In this document: positions 11,101 to 20,454 of the stretch, in pieces
Numbering within the stretch: the stretch's first letter is position 1
Layout of the letters: the number at the start of each line of letters is the position of its first letter
Translations under genes and position numbers: made by a program
Notes under the pieces: generated by a model
What the model was told of the DNA's origin: nothing
Databases searched by the model: none
Seen by the model: only the letters and a program-made list of their open reading frames with translations
DNA from: Endotrypanum monterogeii
Taxonomy: Eukaryota; Euglenozoa; Kinetoplastea; Trypanosomatida; Trypanosomatidae
Assembly (NCBI GenBank): GCA_000333855.2
Contig: CM007318.1
Location: forward strand, 439,772 to 503,771
DNA length: 64,000 nucleotides
Direction: 5' to 3'

Positions 11101-14100
11101 CCGAGCCGCGGGGGCGGCGAACGGAAGAAATGGAGGTCGTGAATGGATTTTCTGCTGCTACCGGTTCTTTCTCCCGCTTCACAAACAAAGCGGGGGACTC
11201 AGCAGTGGAGTGGGAAGAGGAGGAGCCGACGGGTGACAGGGGTGCGCTGGTTTTCTCCTTCGTCAACACAGTTCTTGCGTTCAGGGCGATCCGCCCCGCT
11301 GACCCATCTGGTGGTGCGCTTCCCTCACTCGCAACCACAACGGGGAGCGGTGTAGATTGTGTATCAGTAACGTGACTGGGCTGCGGTAAGTTGCGTGTAC
11401 CCCTGATTGGACCAATGGCTGGAGTCCGCTGCACAGGCGCCATCGCTAAGAGCGGCATCCCGCTGCGAGCTGTACCGAATGTGAGAGTGGACATAGCCGC
11501 CTGTTCGGTCTGCGTACCGCTGCACAACTGTAGTCTAAGAGGACGCTCATGACGCCTGCTGTCGGTGGCATCGGTGATATGAACGCTGCTATTCTGAACA
11601 TCGCTATCCGAGGAGGGCCACCTGCCATCGGGTTCTAGACCCGCGCTGATATTACTATACGGGCGACGGCTGCGCTCTTGTCGAGCTCCACCAGCCCCCG
11701 ATCCAGGAACCAGGCGCGGAAGCAGCTGCATCGGCATGGGTGTGATACCCAGGTGCCCCTGGAAAGAAAGCGTTTTCATCGCCTCCACATCCCTCTCCAT
11801 GCTCAACCCCCCGTAGTACTCATCATTCTGGGCCGCGCGATAGGGGGCACCTGGCATTGCTGGAGCAGAAATGGAGCGTCGCAGCCTTTCAGCGCAGCTG
11901 TGCGCACGTCGGTGGTGCCGGTCTCCCTGCCGCGACTTGTGGCGATGTTTGCTGTGAGATTCGAGCGTAGACCTTCCCTCCGCATAACGGCTGTGACTAC
12001 GGGTAGATAACCGAAACGGCGATGTCCTGTCCAACCTCGTCGCTGCCTCTTCGGCCACCGAAGCTGCTGTACGCCGATGTTTGCGGTAAGTCCGCTCCTG
12101 TGCGCCATCAGCAGTGCTTGACTCGGCTTTTCTGCCGGTGCTGTCACTGCGACGCCGTGACCGAGCACCACTGCCTGGGACACTGTATCGTGATGGTGGT
12201 GGTGTGCTACTGCTGTGGGAACGGGCCGTCATCCCGGTGGCTGATGGGGAGACAGACGCTCGGGGACTGACACTACGGGAGGAAATCGCCGAAAGCGCAC
12301 GCCTAAAACGGATACGGTCCCCCTCGCTGATCACATCATCCACAACAAGCTCACCACCGCCGTGGCTCTTCTGTGATCTCTCACCCGGCCTCCGGTGTCG
12401 ATGCTGGGGTGTACTATCGAGGTCGTCTGAGCAAGCAGCGGTGCTATGCCCTTGCTCCACACGTTCAATGAGTTTTTCCAAAGTCGGTGCATCTTCTGCA
12501 GCAAAAGCGTCCACGCTGCGTGCGCGTTGTGTGTGCCGAGACCCCGGCCGGGAGGTATTCGTCGCCAGAAGTGCCGCGGCTCCTTCTTTGAAAGGAAGCA
12601 GGGACATTTGAACGATAGGATCAACCTCGGACGCGGGGGAGTCGACCTTCTTGCGACGCACCACAACGACAAGTTTTTTTCGAAACACTTTACGGCCACC
12701 GGGCGTGGTGGGGGCCGGCTCTGAGGAGGGTCTCGGGGAGACAGGTGGTGATACACTACCCGTGGCGCGGGTTTGCGCCATCGGCACGTCCCACACCAGA
12801 TCCTCGGCCGGAACCCCACCACTAGATAAGGACGAGGAGGACACGTCTGTCGACTCCTTATCTGCTGCCCCGGATGTAAGCAAATGGGCGGCATCGTGAG
12901 TGATTTCTCCTCTGTGATAGAGGTGATTTTGTTGAGTATCAGCAGAGCGACGTAGTATCGCTCTTACTGAAGGCTGGCTGAGCGACGTGCCGTGTCGCGA
13001 GTGAGGTGAGGGTGACTCCTGGAGCAGCATTACGTCACGCAGACTCGCAGGCCCAAAGGAGGATGGCTGCTTCTGCACAGCGTCACCCAGCCCCGAGCAT
13101 TCGTGGAGCAGGTTCAGCCCCAAACCGCGCTGGTACGGCTGCGAATCTTCTTTGTGAACGAGGACCCCCGTTGCGTTGACTGTTAATGGGTACTTCGCAT
13201 TAAGCAGTGGCGATTCCACTCGCGCGAACTCGTGGGGACGACGATGGGCAGTTAACAGTGGGTCCACGTATACCTGTGGCTCGTCGCCCACCACTGCATC
13301 TGCATTCCTCCTAGCCTTTGCACTTACCGGTGGTGCGGTTGCAGTGCTTGCTGGAGCTAGCGGTACCGATTTGTCCTGCAGCCTCCGGTCCTCGTATGTC
13401 GTAGTGCGCTCGTTAGATATGTGGTGATGCTCGTCACGCCTCGGCGACGGAACCCGTCTCATCTCCTGCGCAGCAGCCACGTTCGAGGAGTCCGGCAGGT
13501 CACCTGGGAGACTTTGGCCGGAGCTGTTCTCTGTGATAGTGGATGGGGAAAATGTTGCGGAGGGAAAAGGATTTGCCTCTCTATGCGAGGGCGGGGCACT
13601 GGCATCAGCCATCTCACCGACCTCATCTTGCTTTCTTCCAGCAAGCTGCACATCGCGGCTGCGATTTTGCAGTGTCGATAAGGACTCAGTACTGTCTGTT
13701 GGCGAACTAGGGGGTGACCCCGGTGTTCCTCTGTGGTGTGTGCGATCTTGCTCGTGGCTAGTGCTGCCACGGCTCGGCTCCTCTGCGCCTTTTTGCTGCG
13801 TCAGCGGGGGCAAAGATGAGCCGTCTGAGCTTGACTTAGATCCGCTGCTCCTACTGCTTAGGCTGCCGCTACAGCTTCTGGGTTCATCACCGCCTTCGAT
13901 GGAGCTGTGTCGACTCGGGGGCGGTTCGGTCTTCTGTGGGAGGTGAGGAGATGAGGAGCGTGATTCGTATCCCTCCGCAGTCAAACCCGCACCCGTGGCT
14001 TCTCCTGCGGTGGTGAGAACGGGCGGCGATGAAGACGTTGACCACTCCTTCCCCCCACACCATTCTCCTTGGTGCATGTTCACGGGTGTGTCATGGGACT

Positions 14101-15553
14101 GCAGATGCGCGCGATTTGTGCCGGTGCTGCTCGAGTCGGCGTCGCTGCTGTGTGAGCTGCTGCTACTGCCCATATCGTCCTCTGGGTCTAGACTTTCACG
14201 CCGCGATCGACCAGTTCGCGGCGTATCACTCACCTCCGTTGGAGGGTCATCATGGTACGCGTCTGACGGCCAACGCTGCCGCAGAGGCGGGCGGCGCACA
14301 GCGGCGGCGGCAGAAAACACACTGCCCATTTCGTCTCGCTTGTGCGGCTGGGTCAATACGTCTTCATCCTGTCCAGCACTTCTCCTCCTGGGACTGCTAG
14401 CATGAGATAGGTCGCCGTTCATCTCGGAGGGTCGCCGGAGGCGCTGGGGGATGCGAACGCGGTGCTGCGGGGCGGCAGAAAGGCTAACCTCATCGCCCTC
14501 CTCTTCAGGTGATGGAGGCGCGGAGGGGGCAGTCACCAAATCCGATCGCGGCAACTCAGTCGAGCGCACGACCTTGGACGTAGACCCCTCCTCACCCCCA
14601 GGGCTGTTTTGGCAGCTGTTTGAAGAGGAAATATCGTGGCTATACACTTCACGGGCGTGCCGCGGCGGCGTCGGAGTGGAGGACATCACCGGTGTGTCTA
14701 TGTCGTAGCGCAGCGATGGCTCCGCGGACTCGTAGTCGTCGCTGTCATCCTTGCTTTCTTCGCTGACATTGCGACGCCCACTCGGTTTGTCTGGGCTGGG
14801 AGGCGAAACCCCAACAAAGCTGATACGGCGATGTTTCAGCCGCGGCGTCTTGCTGCCTGTAGCGTTCGGTTGCCTCAAAATGGATCGCGGGGTGTCGGTG
14901 GCAGCCGAACTGGAGACGCTGACTGGACTCGTTGGTGCGGCGGAAGCGCCACATATTGTGGCTAGCGGTATATACACGTGAGCTAAGCCCCTCTCAGGAA
15001 ATATAGCGGGAGCGCGACCCTGCAAGTCAGCTGCACGAGTGCTCGTGTCGTACACTTTTGCATTGCCTCCATCGGTGCAACTCAACTCCTCCTCCGCCCC
15101 CTCTTCCTCCAATGAGCTGTAAAGCTCTTCCCTTGGCACCGCTGCAGCGGCCTCTGGCGAACTCTCCCGTGGAGGCTTCCCACAGAGCACCTCATTTTTT
15201 ATAGCTGCTTGCAACGCATCCCCAGAAACACCAGATGATGGGTTCTTTGCAGTGAGCTTCGATAAACGCGTTGGCTGCTGTTGCAGCGTCGGCGACTGCA
15301 CTGCGGCCGCATCCGCTGTACCCATCTCAGAAGAGCTGCTTGGGTGCCTTGAGGCCAGCGGAACACCACTATTCCCTAACTCCGCATCGATCTCAAGTCG
15401 ATCGGTCGGCTGTGGCGAATAGGACCTATTCGCGGGATCGATGGACGAAACAGAGACAGGAGAGTAGGGTGTCGAAGGCAGCGGTGCAGACGAGCTATGC
15501 GTATGAGACTGGCGACCGCCTAGTAGCGGCAGTCGAGGCGCGCTCTCGTCCAT
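8171..15553 (-). CDS. Giant Ser/Arg-rich, largely disordered protein, function unknown
   Basis: A 2460-residue protein that I do not recognise. The frame opens at 15628 on GTG, and the first ATG is at 15553 (MDESAPRLPLLGG), which I use as the start. Almost the whole length is low-complexity Ser/Pro/Arg/Glu-rich sequence, suggesting intrinsic disorder. It includes many RRxS/T-type basic-Ser clusters that look like kinase targets, a poly-Ala run at about residue 1580, and a Lys/Asn block KKEKKSKKNNNK at about residue 1895. Only the last 25 residues (DDFVQGVRDIIGALQLYQ) look like an ordered amphipathic helix. No transmembrane segment or catalytic motif is visible. The uninterrupted 7.4-kb frame with codon use like its neighbours argues for a real gene. 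A scaffold or cytoskeleton-associated role is possible but unsupported. Confidence 0.85.
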   Translation of the reverse strand: MDESAPRLPLLGGRQSHTHSSSAPLPSTPYSPVSVSSIDPANRSYSPQPTDRLEIDAELGNSGVPLASRHPSSSSEMGTADAAAVQSPTLQQQPTRLSKLTAKNPSSGVSGDALQAAIKNEVLCGKPPRESSPEAAAAVPREELYSSLEEEGAEEELSCTDGGNAKVYDTSTRAADLQGRAPAIFPERGLAHVYIPLATICGASAAPTSPVSVSSSAATDTPRSILRQPNATGSKTPRLKHRRISFVGVSPPSPDKPSGRRNVSEESKDDSDDYESAEPSLRYDIDTPVMSSTPTPPRHAREVYSHDISSSNSCQNSPGGEEGSTSKVVRSTELPRSDLVTAPSAPPSPEEEGDEVSLSAAPQHRVRIPQRLRRPSEMNGDLSHASSPRRRSAGQDEDVLTQPHKRDEMGSVFSAAAAVRRPPLRQRWPSDAYHDDPPTEVSDTPRTGRSRRESLDPEDDMGSSSSSHSSDADSSSTGTNRAHLQSHDTPVNMHQGEWCGGKEWSTSSSPPVLTTAGEATGAGLTAEGYESRSSSPHLPQKTEPPPSRHSSIEGGDEPRSCSGSLSSRSSGSKSSSDGSSLPPLTQQKGAEEPSRGSTSHEQDRTHHRGTPGSPPSSPTDSTESLSTLQNRSRDVQLAGRKQDEVGEMADASAPPSHREANPFPSATFSPSTITENSSGQSLPGDLPDSSNVAAAQEMRRVPSPRRDEHHHISNERTTTYEDRRLQDKSVPLAPASTATAPPVSAKARRNADAVVGDEPQVYVDPLLTAHRRPHEFARVESPLLNAKYPLTVNATGVLVHKEDSQPYQRGLGLNLLHECSGLGDAVQKQPSSFGPASLRDVMLLQESPSPHSRHGTSLSQPSVRAILRRSADTQQNHLYHRGEITHDAAHLLTSGAADKESTDVSSSSLSSGGVPAEDLVWDVPMAQTRATGSVSPPVSPRPSSEPAPTTPGGRKVFRKKLVVVVRRKKVDSPASEVDPIVQMSLLPFKEGAAALLATNTSRPGSRHTQRARSVDAFAAEDAPTLEKLIERVEQGHSTAACSDDLDSTPQHRHRRPGERSQKSHGGGELVVDDVISEGDRIRFRRALSAISSRSVSPRASVSPSATGMTARSHSSSTPPPSRYSVPGSGARSRRRSDSTGRKAESSTADGAQERTYRKHRRTAASVAEEAATRLDRTSPFRLSTRSHSRYAEGRSTLESHSKHRHKSRQGDRHHRRAHSCAERLRRSISAPAMPGAPYRAAQNDEYYGGLSMERDVEAMKTLSFQGHLGITPMPMQLLPRLVPGSGAGGARQERSRRPYSNISAGLEPDGRWPSSDSDVQNSSVHITDATDSRRHERPLRLQLCSGTQTEQAAMSTLTFGTARSGMPLLAMAPVQRTPAIGPIRGTRNLPQPSHVTDTQSTPLPVVVASEGSAPPDGSAGRIALNARTVLTKEKTSAPLSPVGSSSSHSTAESPALFVKREKEPVAAENPFTTSISSVRRPRGSGPVAGDGEVDAFRFGTVPQSTPRVVETRFQSAAKQHVISTSATVTGSTVVPLFMPLLTVDNVTLLSTDWQSTLRERSSKAKQKAMEQFLIASAEAGAAAAAAAAASPLMNVEGPSNEEQPRLAHTSLPSTAPRSLGGVEVCVPNRSGTQQSAVQRVAEQPQAGRYPSPPSSGRSASVEEAAPMVARSVSRSNPSQTKNRGSVEKHTRATSIPIRDRDGRASSKFRRSRSNADPPTEAVSAEGSSVVAVDSPRRRSGNGETCSETDHVIDVAEAATPPAPTAPLFEASVLAEGVPRQQQDEGEKNSLSGHRSCSVGGNAAPGKAVVTAAFMAPVASSGGPPPPHFSIALPETEFRVSPKKEKAARRRQGHDHHREKHPKSTSRRGISALDSHPFSSCSSEESLSRKSKKEKKSKKNNNKARHSDEDKHRKRRQGHGCPGRSSRNLVRSPSTRRGDVAALETQNDSDVDSDLATSIVFQLSRLHLLREAAALVGAASSAEVDASRRHTRKKDKARATATARTDATKKDEHRRRHRSRSSTNRAKASSMRPSKRRTDYADQENKIGKERYLLTSSPKPGPLPPPPVRQQSPAPYGQGVAVGDHDAATSPHLFSEEYTQSHFRPSSSRPYFKDRIIYSDRPGEGSGSSRAHNRAVAHTWTNSEMVYNNQRSSVAAEQQRWSNAVSRTYRTASRTASAMEDIPSRCRSTSNPSRSSTLWHGYVRDSERGTTSGASLFPRYTRSSYIPSSTSYRRSGSTGAVASNERSHVGNSREGLRNSALPASLTNLATYTNRRQQAYGLDDIDDLPRRRYFNDSDRGNSEDRGGKVQHDLDSDCERHRSRSAASDHRPGASHSLFSDNKRYHPGAKKGGTDAGDILVSTPPQASSGEGVFVVDKDHHRFPHAGKAETRSAPIPPPPLSPIQDPVPRSAVRASSVLGAASHGEALPIVREHTVTDAQAADDFVQGVRDIIGALQLYQNSV

Positions 15554-16512
15554 CTTGGCAAGTGCAGAGGATCTTCCTCGGCCCTCTCTTTCACAGCTCC
15601 TTCCCTGATTCTTTTTTTTCACTGTCACTCCTTTTTTCTTCTTCTTCTTCGGTAGTGCTTACAAGTAAATAGCAGCTTAGGTAAAAAAGCATCAACAACA
15701 GAGAAGTGTGCGCAGGTGCACAGAAGTAGTGTACAAAGGCCGCACCAGCCAGCCGACAGCAACAGCAGCGAGAAGAATTTTTTTTTTTTCTTAGGGAGGA
15801 GAAAGAACCGGCTCACAACTAAACGGATAAGTTTCTAGCAAAAATATAAAATAGAAAAATTGAAGTGGATGCTTGCGAGTGGTCGCCCGCAAGTTTAGAG
15901 CATAGGTGTGTGGGTGACTGATGCGGGGAAGCAAGTCACGTGTCCATAAAAAAAGGAAGGAGAGAAAAAAGGAGTTAATGGGCGAGCGTGCGAGAGCGAT
16001 TCCATGTTTAGATGTGCACACAAGGAAAAGGAAGAGGTGCGAGACAGTCCGAGACTGAAAACTTGGCTGAATTTTGAAGCTGTGAGCAGTTCAAATGCAG
16101 AGGCTGCTACCTAAAACATTGATGGGGGATAGAGATGAGCAAAGGCGAGTTGGAGAATGGGAAACGAGAGGACGTGTAGCTCTCGAAAACAGAGGCGTAA
16201 CTATGTGTACCCCTCACTGGATGTATGCTTGTGTGCCATCTTCTCGATGAGGACTTTAGAGGGTGGGTGGCCATCACCACTCCGGTAGCGGAGTCTCCAT
16301 TTTCCAAGGGATGTGTCGAGGGCTTCAGTTTTCTTTTTAAGGAGACAGAGGGGAACCCAAACGTCTTCGCGCGGGGATGTGATGGCAATGATGTGTGCAT
16401 GTGTGTGTGTGTGTCTGTGAGTGCAAGAAACCATCAGAAAAATACAAAAATGAAGTTAGATTGCGAAGCTCAACTATGGTGTGTCCACCGCATTGACACG
16501 ATCTGCTCCAAT
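15554..16512. other. Intergenic region, DUS4 to 2460-aa gene
   Basis: About 0.96 kb. Minus-strand pyrimidine runs (plus-strand purines near 15940-15975) upstream of 15553, and further T/C runs just 5' of the start, are compatible with a splice acceptor. A 77-codon minus ORF (16201-16434) is present, but it opens in a CA-rich stretch with no acceptor signal. I do not call it. Confidence 0.5.
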
Positions 16513-18054
16513 TTATTCGCACGGGATACGGCCATTGTCTACGTACACGCCAATTTCTTGTAGAGCATTCAAAACAGAGAGGTTGGACCGAAGCAGCGCC
16601 AGATGGTTGCGCTCAGCGGGAGACACATACAGCCGCGCCATGCGCAACACCTGCTGCACTGTTGTCGGTACCATGAGGTCGGTTCGAATAGCAGCACGCA
16701 TGAAGTCTGAGATGACCTCGCGTGGGGTGACGGTGGCCTGCCACATGTCAGGTACCAAATACTTCATCAAAACCACGTCTGCGGTCGACCGGTCGGGTGC
16801 CCACAAGAACGACACAGGCCGCATGGGAGAGAAAGCCTTGGTAGAAGCATCGGGTGCAACTGTCTCCTCCGCTGGCAACACGGTGTCAGAGAGTTGAGGT
16901 GAACGTTCCCACGAGCTCGTCGCAAAGCTCATCTCAGCTTCCATTTCAGAATTCGAGAGACCACAGTAGAACATGGCGGGATTATCGAGCAGCCCGTTCG
17001 CGGCCATGAGCCCTCCACACCCAGTCCGCAGCGCCGCTTCCATCGCTGTGCTCACGTCTGTTACACCACCGTTCAGTACCACAGGGACGGAAAGGTTCTC
17101 ACGGATGAGCTTGACAGCCTCGAACTGCACCGGGGCGCTTGGGTGACAAGTAGGGGTTCGGCCGTGCACCGTCAACCATGCCGCACCGGCAGCTTCGCAC
17201 TGACGTGCGAAGTCGACACTGTGGCGCAGATCGTCTTTGATCCGCATCTTCACCACACACGGCAAATATGATGGTACAGTACCGGCGCCATCACTGCCCT
17301 CGCCACATCCACTGCTGATAGATTTCGACGCTGTAATGCCGTCTGGCATGGCGTTGCGAATGGAGCGTACCATGTCGGCCACCTGCTCTGGTCGGTCTAG
17401 CAGAGAAGCCCCAATTCCCTCATTCATCGCCCACCGTTGCGGGCAACCGCAGTTGAGGTCGACTCCGTCGCAATAGGGCTGAAGCAATACGGCAGCCTGT
17501 GCAGCCGAAGGTCCACTCTTGGCAGCAAGCTGCACAACGAGATGATCCTCGCCCTCGTAACGCGCAAACTCGGCGTGCCGCGCGTGCGGCGACGTCACAA
17601 AGCTCTCCGCGATGAGCATGTGGGTGTAGCTGATGCGTGTACCCCACGCCCGGCACACCTGACGGAATGCCGGCCTACTACACCGCACCATAGGCGCTTG
17701 AATAAAACAGAGAGAGCGATAAAGTTGCCACCATTCGTGCGATGTGTTACTGTTTGTAGATCTCAGAAAAAATTGCTCACCTTCAGCCTTTTCTGTCGAA
17801 GCGCCAGGAGGGAAGCACGCAGTGCGTCCAGCGCCTGGAGCTCTTTTCTCCATCATTCCTGGAGCAGAAGGAGCCGCGAGGGCATGGCGAGAGTGACACG
17901 CTCGAGCGGCGTCATACTCACGAGACAGATTTAATACCGCAGTCGCCACCGATCGGTCTGCCTCTGCGATGAGCTCCGGCAGGCACACGCTGCGAGGCAA
18001 GTAATGAGGGTCCTCGGCCCATGCGCGCTCGTATGGTGCCCAATCGTCGGCCAT
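16513..18054 (-). CDS. DUS4: tRNA-dihydrouridine synthase, DUS4 type
   Basis: A 513-residue flavoenzyme that reduces uridine to dihydrouridine in the tRNA D-loop; the DUS4 class modifies positions 20a/20b in other eukaryotes. The TIM barrel starts at about residue 117 (FIQAPMVRCSRPAFR). It shows QLAAKSG (175-181), the DLNCGCPQRWAMNEGIGASL signature with catalytic Cys204 (199-218), VVKMR (267-271), TVHGRT (295-300) and a C-terminal NGGV segment. The NCGCPQRWAMNEG sequence is characteristic of the DUS4 branch. The 110-residue N-terminal extension and a Ser/Gly-rich insertion at about 240-265 lengthen it beyond typical DUS4 (about 320-370 aa). The start at 18054 is an ATG with an open, acidic N-terminus. 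NADPH and FMN use is inferred from the family. Confidence 0.95.
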   Translation of the reverse strand: MADDWAPYERAWAEDPHYLPRSVCLPELIAEADRSVATAVLNLSREYDAARACHSRHALAAPSAPGMMEKRAPGAGRTACFPPGASTEKAEGEQFFLRSTNSNTSHEWWQLYRSLCFIQAPMVRCSRPAFRQVCRAWGTRISYTHMLIAESFVTSPHARHAEFARYEGEDHLVVQLAAKSGPSAAQAAVLLQPYCDGVDLNCGCPQRWAMNEGIGASLLDRPEQVADMVRSIRNAMPDGITASKSISSGCGEGSDGAGTVPSYLPCVVKMRIKDDLRHSVDFARQCEAAGAAWLTVHGRTPTCHPSAPVQFEAVKLIRENLSVPVVLNGGVTDVSTAMEAALRTGCGGLMAANGLLDNPAMFYCGLSNSEMEAEMSFATSSWERSPQLSDTVLPAEETVAPDASTKAFSPMRPVSFLWAPDRSTADVVLMKYLVPDMWQATVTPREVISDFMRAAIRTDLMVPTTVQQVLRMARLYVSPAERNHLALLRSNLSVLNALQEIGVYVDNGRIPCE

Positions 18055-18748
18055 GCTCTGTAGAATATATTAGTTTTCATTAGCGGTCGAGAAGGGAAGC
18101 CAACAAGGAAGAGTTAAGCAGTGCAGAGAAAAGTGGGAGTGGGACATGACTTGATAACGCGAAGCCTACTGGCAAACACCTACAAATGCCCATGAACGCA
18201 TTGGTGAAAGAAGCGAAATGAAGGGGGGGGGGCAAGAAGTAGAGAGACCAAACTCTGTCCTTTTGCCTCTGCATCAGCGTGTGCATACGCACACCGAAGT
18301 GAGGAGAACGAGAAACGAGAAGAGAATAGGATAGAGAGAGAGGGGGGGGAGAGATTGGCAGCCATGTGCCTCTTTCTCTAGACAGGTCCCCCTGTGCAGC
18401 GTGAGGGTGAGGGCGTGGGTGGGTGAATGTGAGTAATGCGGGTGTATTTATTGAAGAAAACGTCAAAGAATTTACCATTGGGGCAGCAAGTATAGCCGAA
18501 ATCGAGGATGTCGCCTGAACACATGCGTCCCCCCCCCCTCCCCCGCACATAAACGACACACATTTTTTTTTTTTTGAGACACCGCGGAACAGCCGTCACG
18601 CAAGGTTCCACGATAGATGCGCAGACACCTCACGTTCCGAAACACTATGGCCACTCGCTGGAATCGACCCAACATCAAATTTGTAGAGCGACTGATACGC
18701 AAAGCAACATCAACGATGACCAAATAATAAAAACAATTTTTAAAAAAG

Positions 18749-18751
<3 letters not shown>

Positions 18752-18800
<49 letters not shown>
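18752..18800. repeat. (GA)n microsatellite, left copy
   Basis: About 24 GA units preceded by an A/T-rich segment (18720-18751). The same segment plus GA run recurs just right of the N gap. Confidence 0.9.
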
Positions 18801-18803
<3 letters not shown>

Positions 18804-18905
18804 CGACGACGACCGACGACGAACGGACGGTCGTCGTTCTCCGTCGACACCGTCGCGACTACGAACGAACAACCACGTACCGGAACGTACGTAGTACGTA
18901 CGTAA

Positions 18906-18920
18906 NNNNNNNNNNNNNNN
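18906..18920. other. Assembly gap (15 N)
   Basis: Fifteen Ns. The 32 bp after the gap (18921-18952) repeat the A/T-rich segment at 18720-18751, and both lead into (GA)n. The real sequence here may therefore be a single copy. Confidence 0.98.
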
Positions 18921-18950
18921 ACCAAATAATAAAAACAATTTTTAAAAAAG

Positions 18951-18952
<2 letters not shown>

Positions 18953-19002
<50 letters not shown>
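18953..19002. repeat. (GA)n microsatellite, right copy
   Basis: About 24 GA units right of the gap. This may be the same locus as the left copy, duplicated by gap closure. Confidence 0.85.
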
Positions 19003-19008
<6 letters not shown>

Positions 19009-19017
19009 CGCCGATCG

Positions 19018-20454
19018 CTACACGAAGCGGTGCTTCTCCTGCACATGCGCATCAAAGACCAACTCACCGGAAGTGAAGTCTGTAAATGTCTCCATGCTTG
19101 TCGTCTGGTAGCTTGACCTCAGGATGAACTCCAGCACCTGGTGTACTTGGTCGGGGTCGTTCACCAGTGTCAGCTCCGCAGCGAGGCTCCGTGCCCCACC
19201 CTCTTTGCGAGAGTCATGGCGACTGGTTACATTGCTGTCCGCGACGACACTTCCACCCGAGCCCATTATCGCTGAGCACTGCGTGCGTGGTCGAATCATG
19301 CGCTCATTCGAGGTGCGGATAATGGGGAAGCGCCACTCCGCCAGCGGCCGCTCGTGGGCCATGCGCCACCGCGTGACCTTCGACAACAAACGGACAGAAA
19401 GCACCATACCGAGCTCGTCTCGGCCTGGGGTCAACGCATCACCGCTATCGCTGCTACATCCGTCATCAAAACGACTCCACGTTGCAGCGGCAGCCTCCGA
19501 CACGGGACTGCCCATGACGGACAGCGACCGTGATGAGCATGTGGGGGGGCCTGGGAGAGGGAGTGTCTGGCGAAGATCGTGCGACGGCGGAAGAACCCGC
19601 GGCATCTGTCGTGGCGGCGGTGCACTGCCTGCATTGCTGGCGTGAGCTGACCGTTCGCCAGTATTTTCTGAGTGCAATCCAGATACAGCAGCGCCGCCGT
19701 CAATGCCACCGCCGCTGGTGGCTACGACAGCACCGGCCACTGCTTGCTGACCTGTTTTGGGCCACTGTCCGTGAGAGAGCAGCGGACTGGAGGGGAGCTG
19801 TCGTGCCAGCCGCTGTTCGTGCTCCAACACAAGAGCTTCGATTTCTTCCATCACGCGATTGTAGGCGATGGTGATCGTGGGATTATGGGTCTCGCGGACA
19901 GTGATGTGTACGCCTCCGAGTTTGTGCAAAACCTGCGTCACCGGAACAACAAACGGTTGGTCGTGTTGTCGCTGAAGTGCAGCCAACTCCGCTGCCTCAG
20001 CGAGTGTCAATGATTGCGTTGGCGTGGGTGAAGCGGTTACGAATGTGCTCGCCAAGCTGGGTGTCGTCACACCCATCGGCAGCCGAAAAGATAGACTATG
20101 CTGCTGGGACTGAGACTGCGCCGGCTGCTGATTTGGGGCCGTGGAAGGGTATCGTCCCCAAAAGCTAGAAACGGCGGAGACTGCTGAGGTCAAGAGTGTG
20201 GTGGCTGAAGGCGTTGCGGCGCCTGCGAGAGTTGCACCGCCGGAGCCGTGTAAAGCTGTCTGGTCGCGCACCGCGAGAGGCCGCGGCCCGACCGGAGATT
20301 GAAACTCTATCGAGTAGAGAATGGCATAGAGGAGGGCAGACAGCGCCGAGGGGGTGACTCGGATCGGTCTTGGCGGTGGATCAGCGGCACGTGACGACTC
20401 TGTGGCAGGGGCCCCCGCTGTAGACGCCAAGAAGCTGAAGACTTGATAGTTCAT
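19018..20454 (-). CDS. ATG101-like (HORMA-type) protein, tentative
   Basis: A 478-residue protein. The frame runs up to 20889, but that part opens on TTG and looks like UTR, so I place the start at the ATG at 20454 (MNYQVFSFLA). The N-terminus (about residues 25-60, ALSALLYAILYSIEFQSPVGPRPL) and the C-terminus (about 435-470, VHQVLEFILRSSYQTTSMET then FDAHV) resemble the ends of ATG101, the HORMA-fold partner of ATG13 in the autophagy-initiation kinase complex. Between them are HKLGGVHITVRE, a helix, a long Ser/Pro/Gly insertion (about 260-350) and an aromatic segment (RWRMAHERPLAEWRFPI) where HORMA proteins have their ERW/F strand. Typical ATG101 is about 220 aa, so the excess is disordered insertion. 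The identification is by eye. Another HORMA protein (MAD2/REV7-like) is possible. Confidence 0.5.
   Translation of the reverse strand: MNYQVFSFLASTAGAPATESSRAADPPPRPIRVTPSALSALLYAILYSIEFQSPVGPRPLAVRDQTALHGSGGATLAGAATPSATTLLTSAVSAVSSFWGRYPSTAPNQQPAQSQSQQHSLSFRLPMGVTTPSLASTFVTASPTPTQSLTLAEAAELAALQRQHDQPFVVPVTQVLHKLGGVHITVRETHNPTITIAYNRVMEEIEALVLEHEQRLARQLPSSPLLSHGQWPKTGQQAVAGAVVATSGGGIDGGAAVSGLHSENTGERSAHASNAGSAPPPRQMPRVLPPSHDLRQTLPLPGPPTCSSRSLSVMGSPVSEAAAATWSRFDDGCSSDSGDALTPGRDELGMVLSVRLLSKVTRWRMAHERPLAEWRFPIIRTSNERMIRPRTQCSAIMGSGGSVVADSNVTSRHDSRKEGGARSLAAELTLVNDPDQVHQVLEFILRSSYQTTSMETFTDFTSGELVFDAHVQEKHRFV

Larger units (their letters stand above)
18055..19017. other. Intergenic region containing an assembly gap
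   Basis: About 0.96 kb between the ATG101-like gene and DUS4. It holds two (GA)n blocks around a 15-N gap and no gene. The sequence adjoining the gap looks artefactual. Confidence 0.6.

Noticed and set aside
16201..16434. 77-codon minus-strand ATG frame downstream of DUS4
   Set aside because: It starts inside a CA-rich microsatellite with no splice acceptor and has no recognisable sequence. Probably UTR.
18820..18905. Short CGTA/CGA-rich repeats as a possible biological element
   Set aside because: They occur only next to the N gap and resemble the sequence at the other gap. An assembly artefact is more likely.
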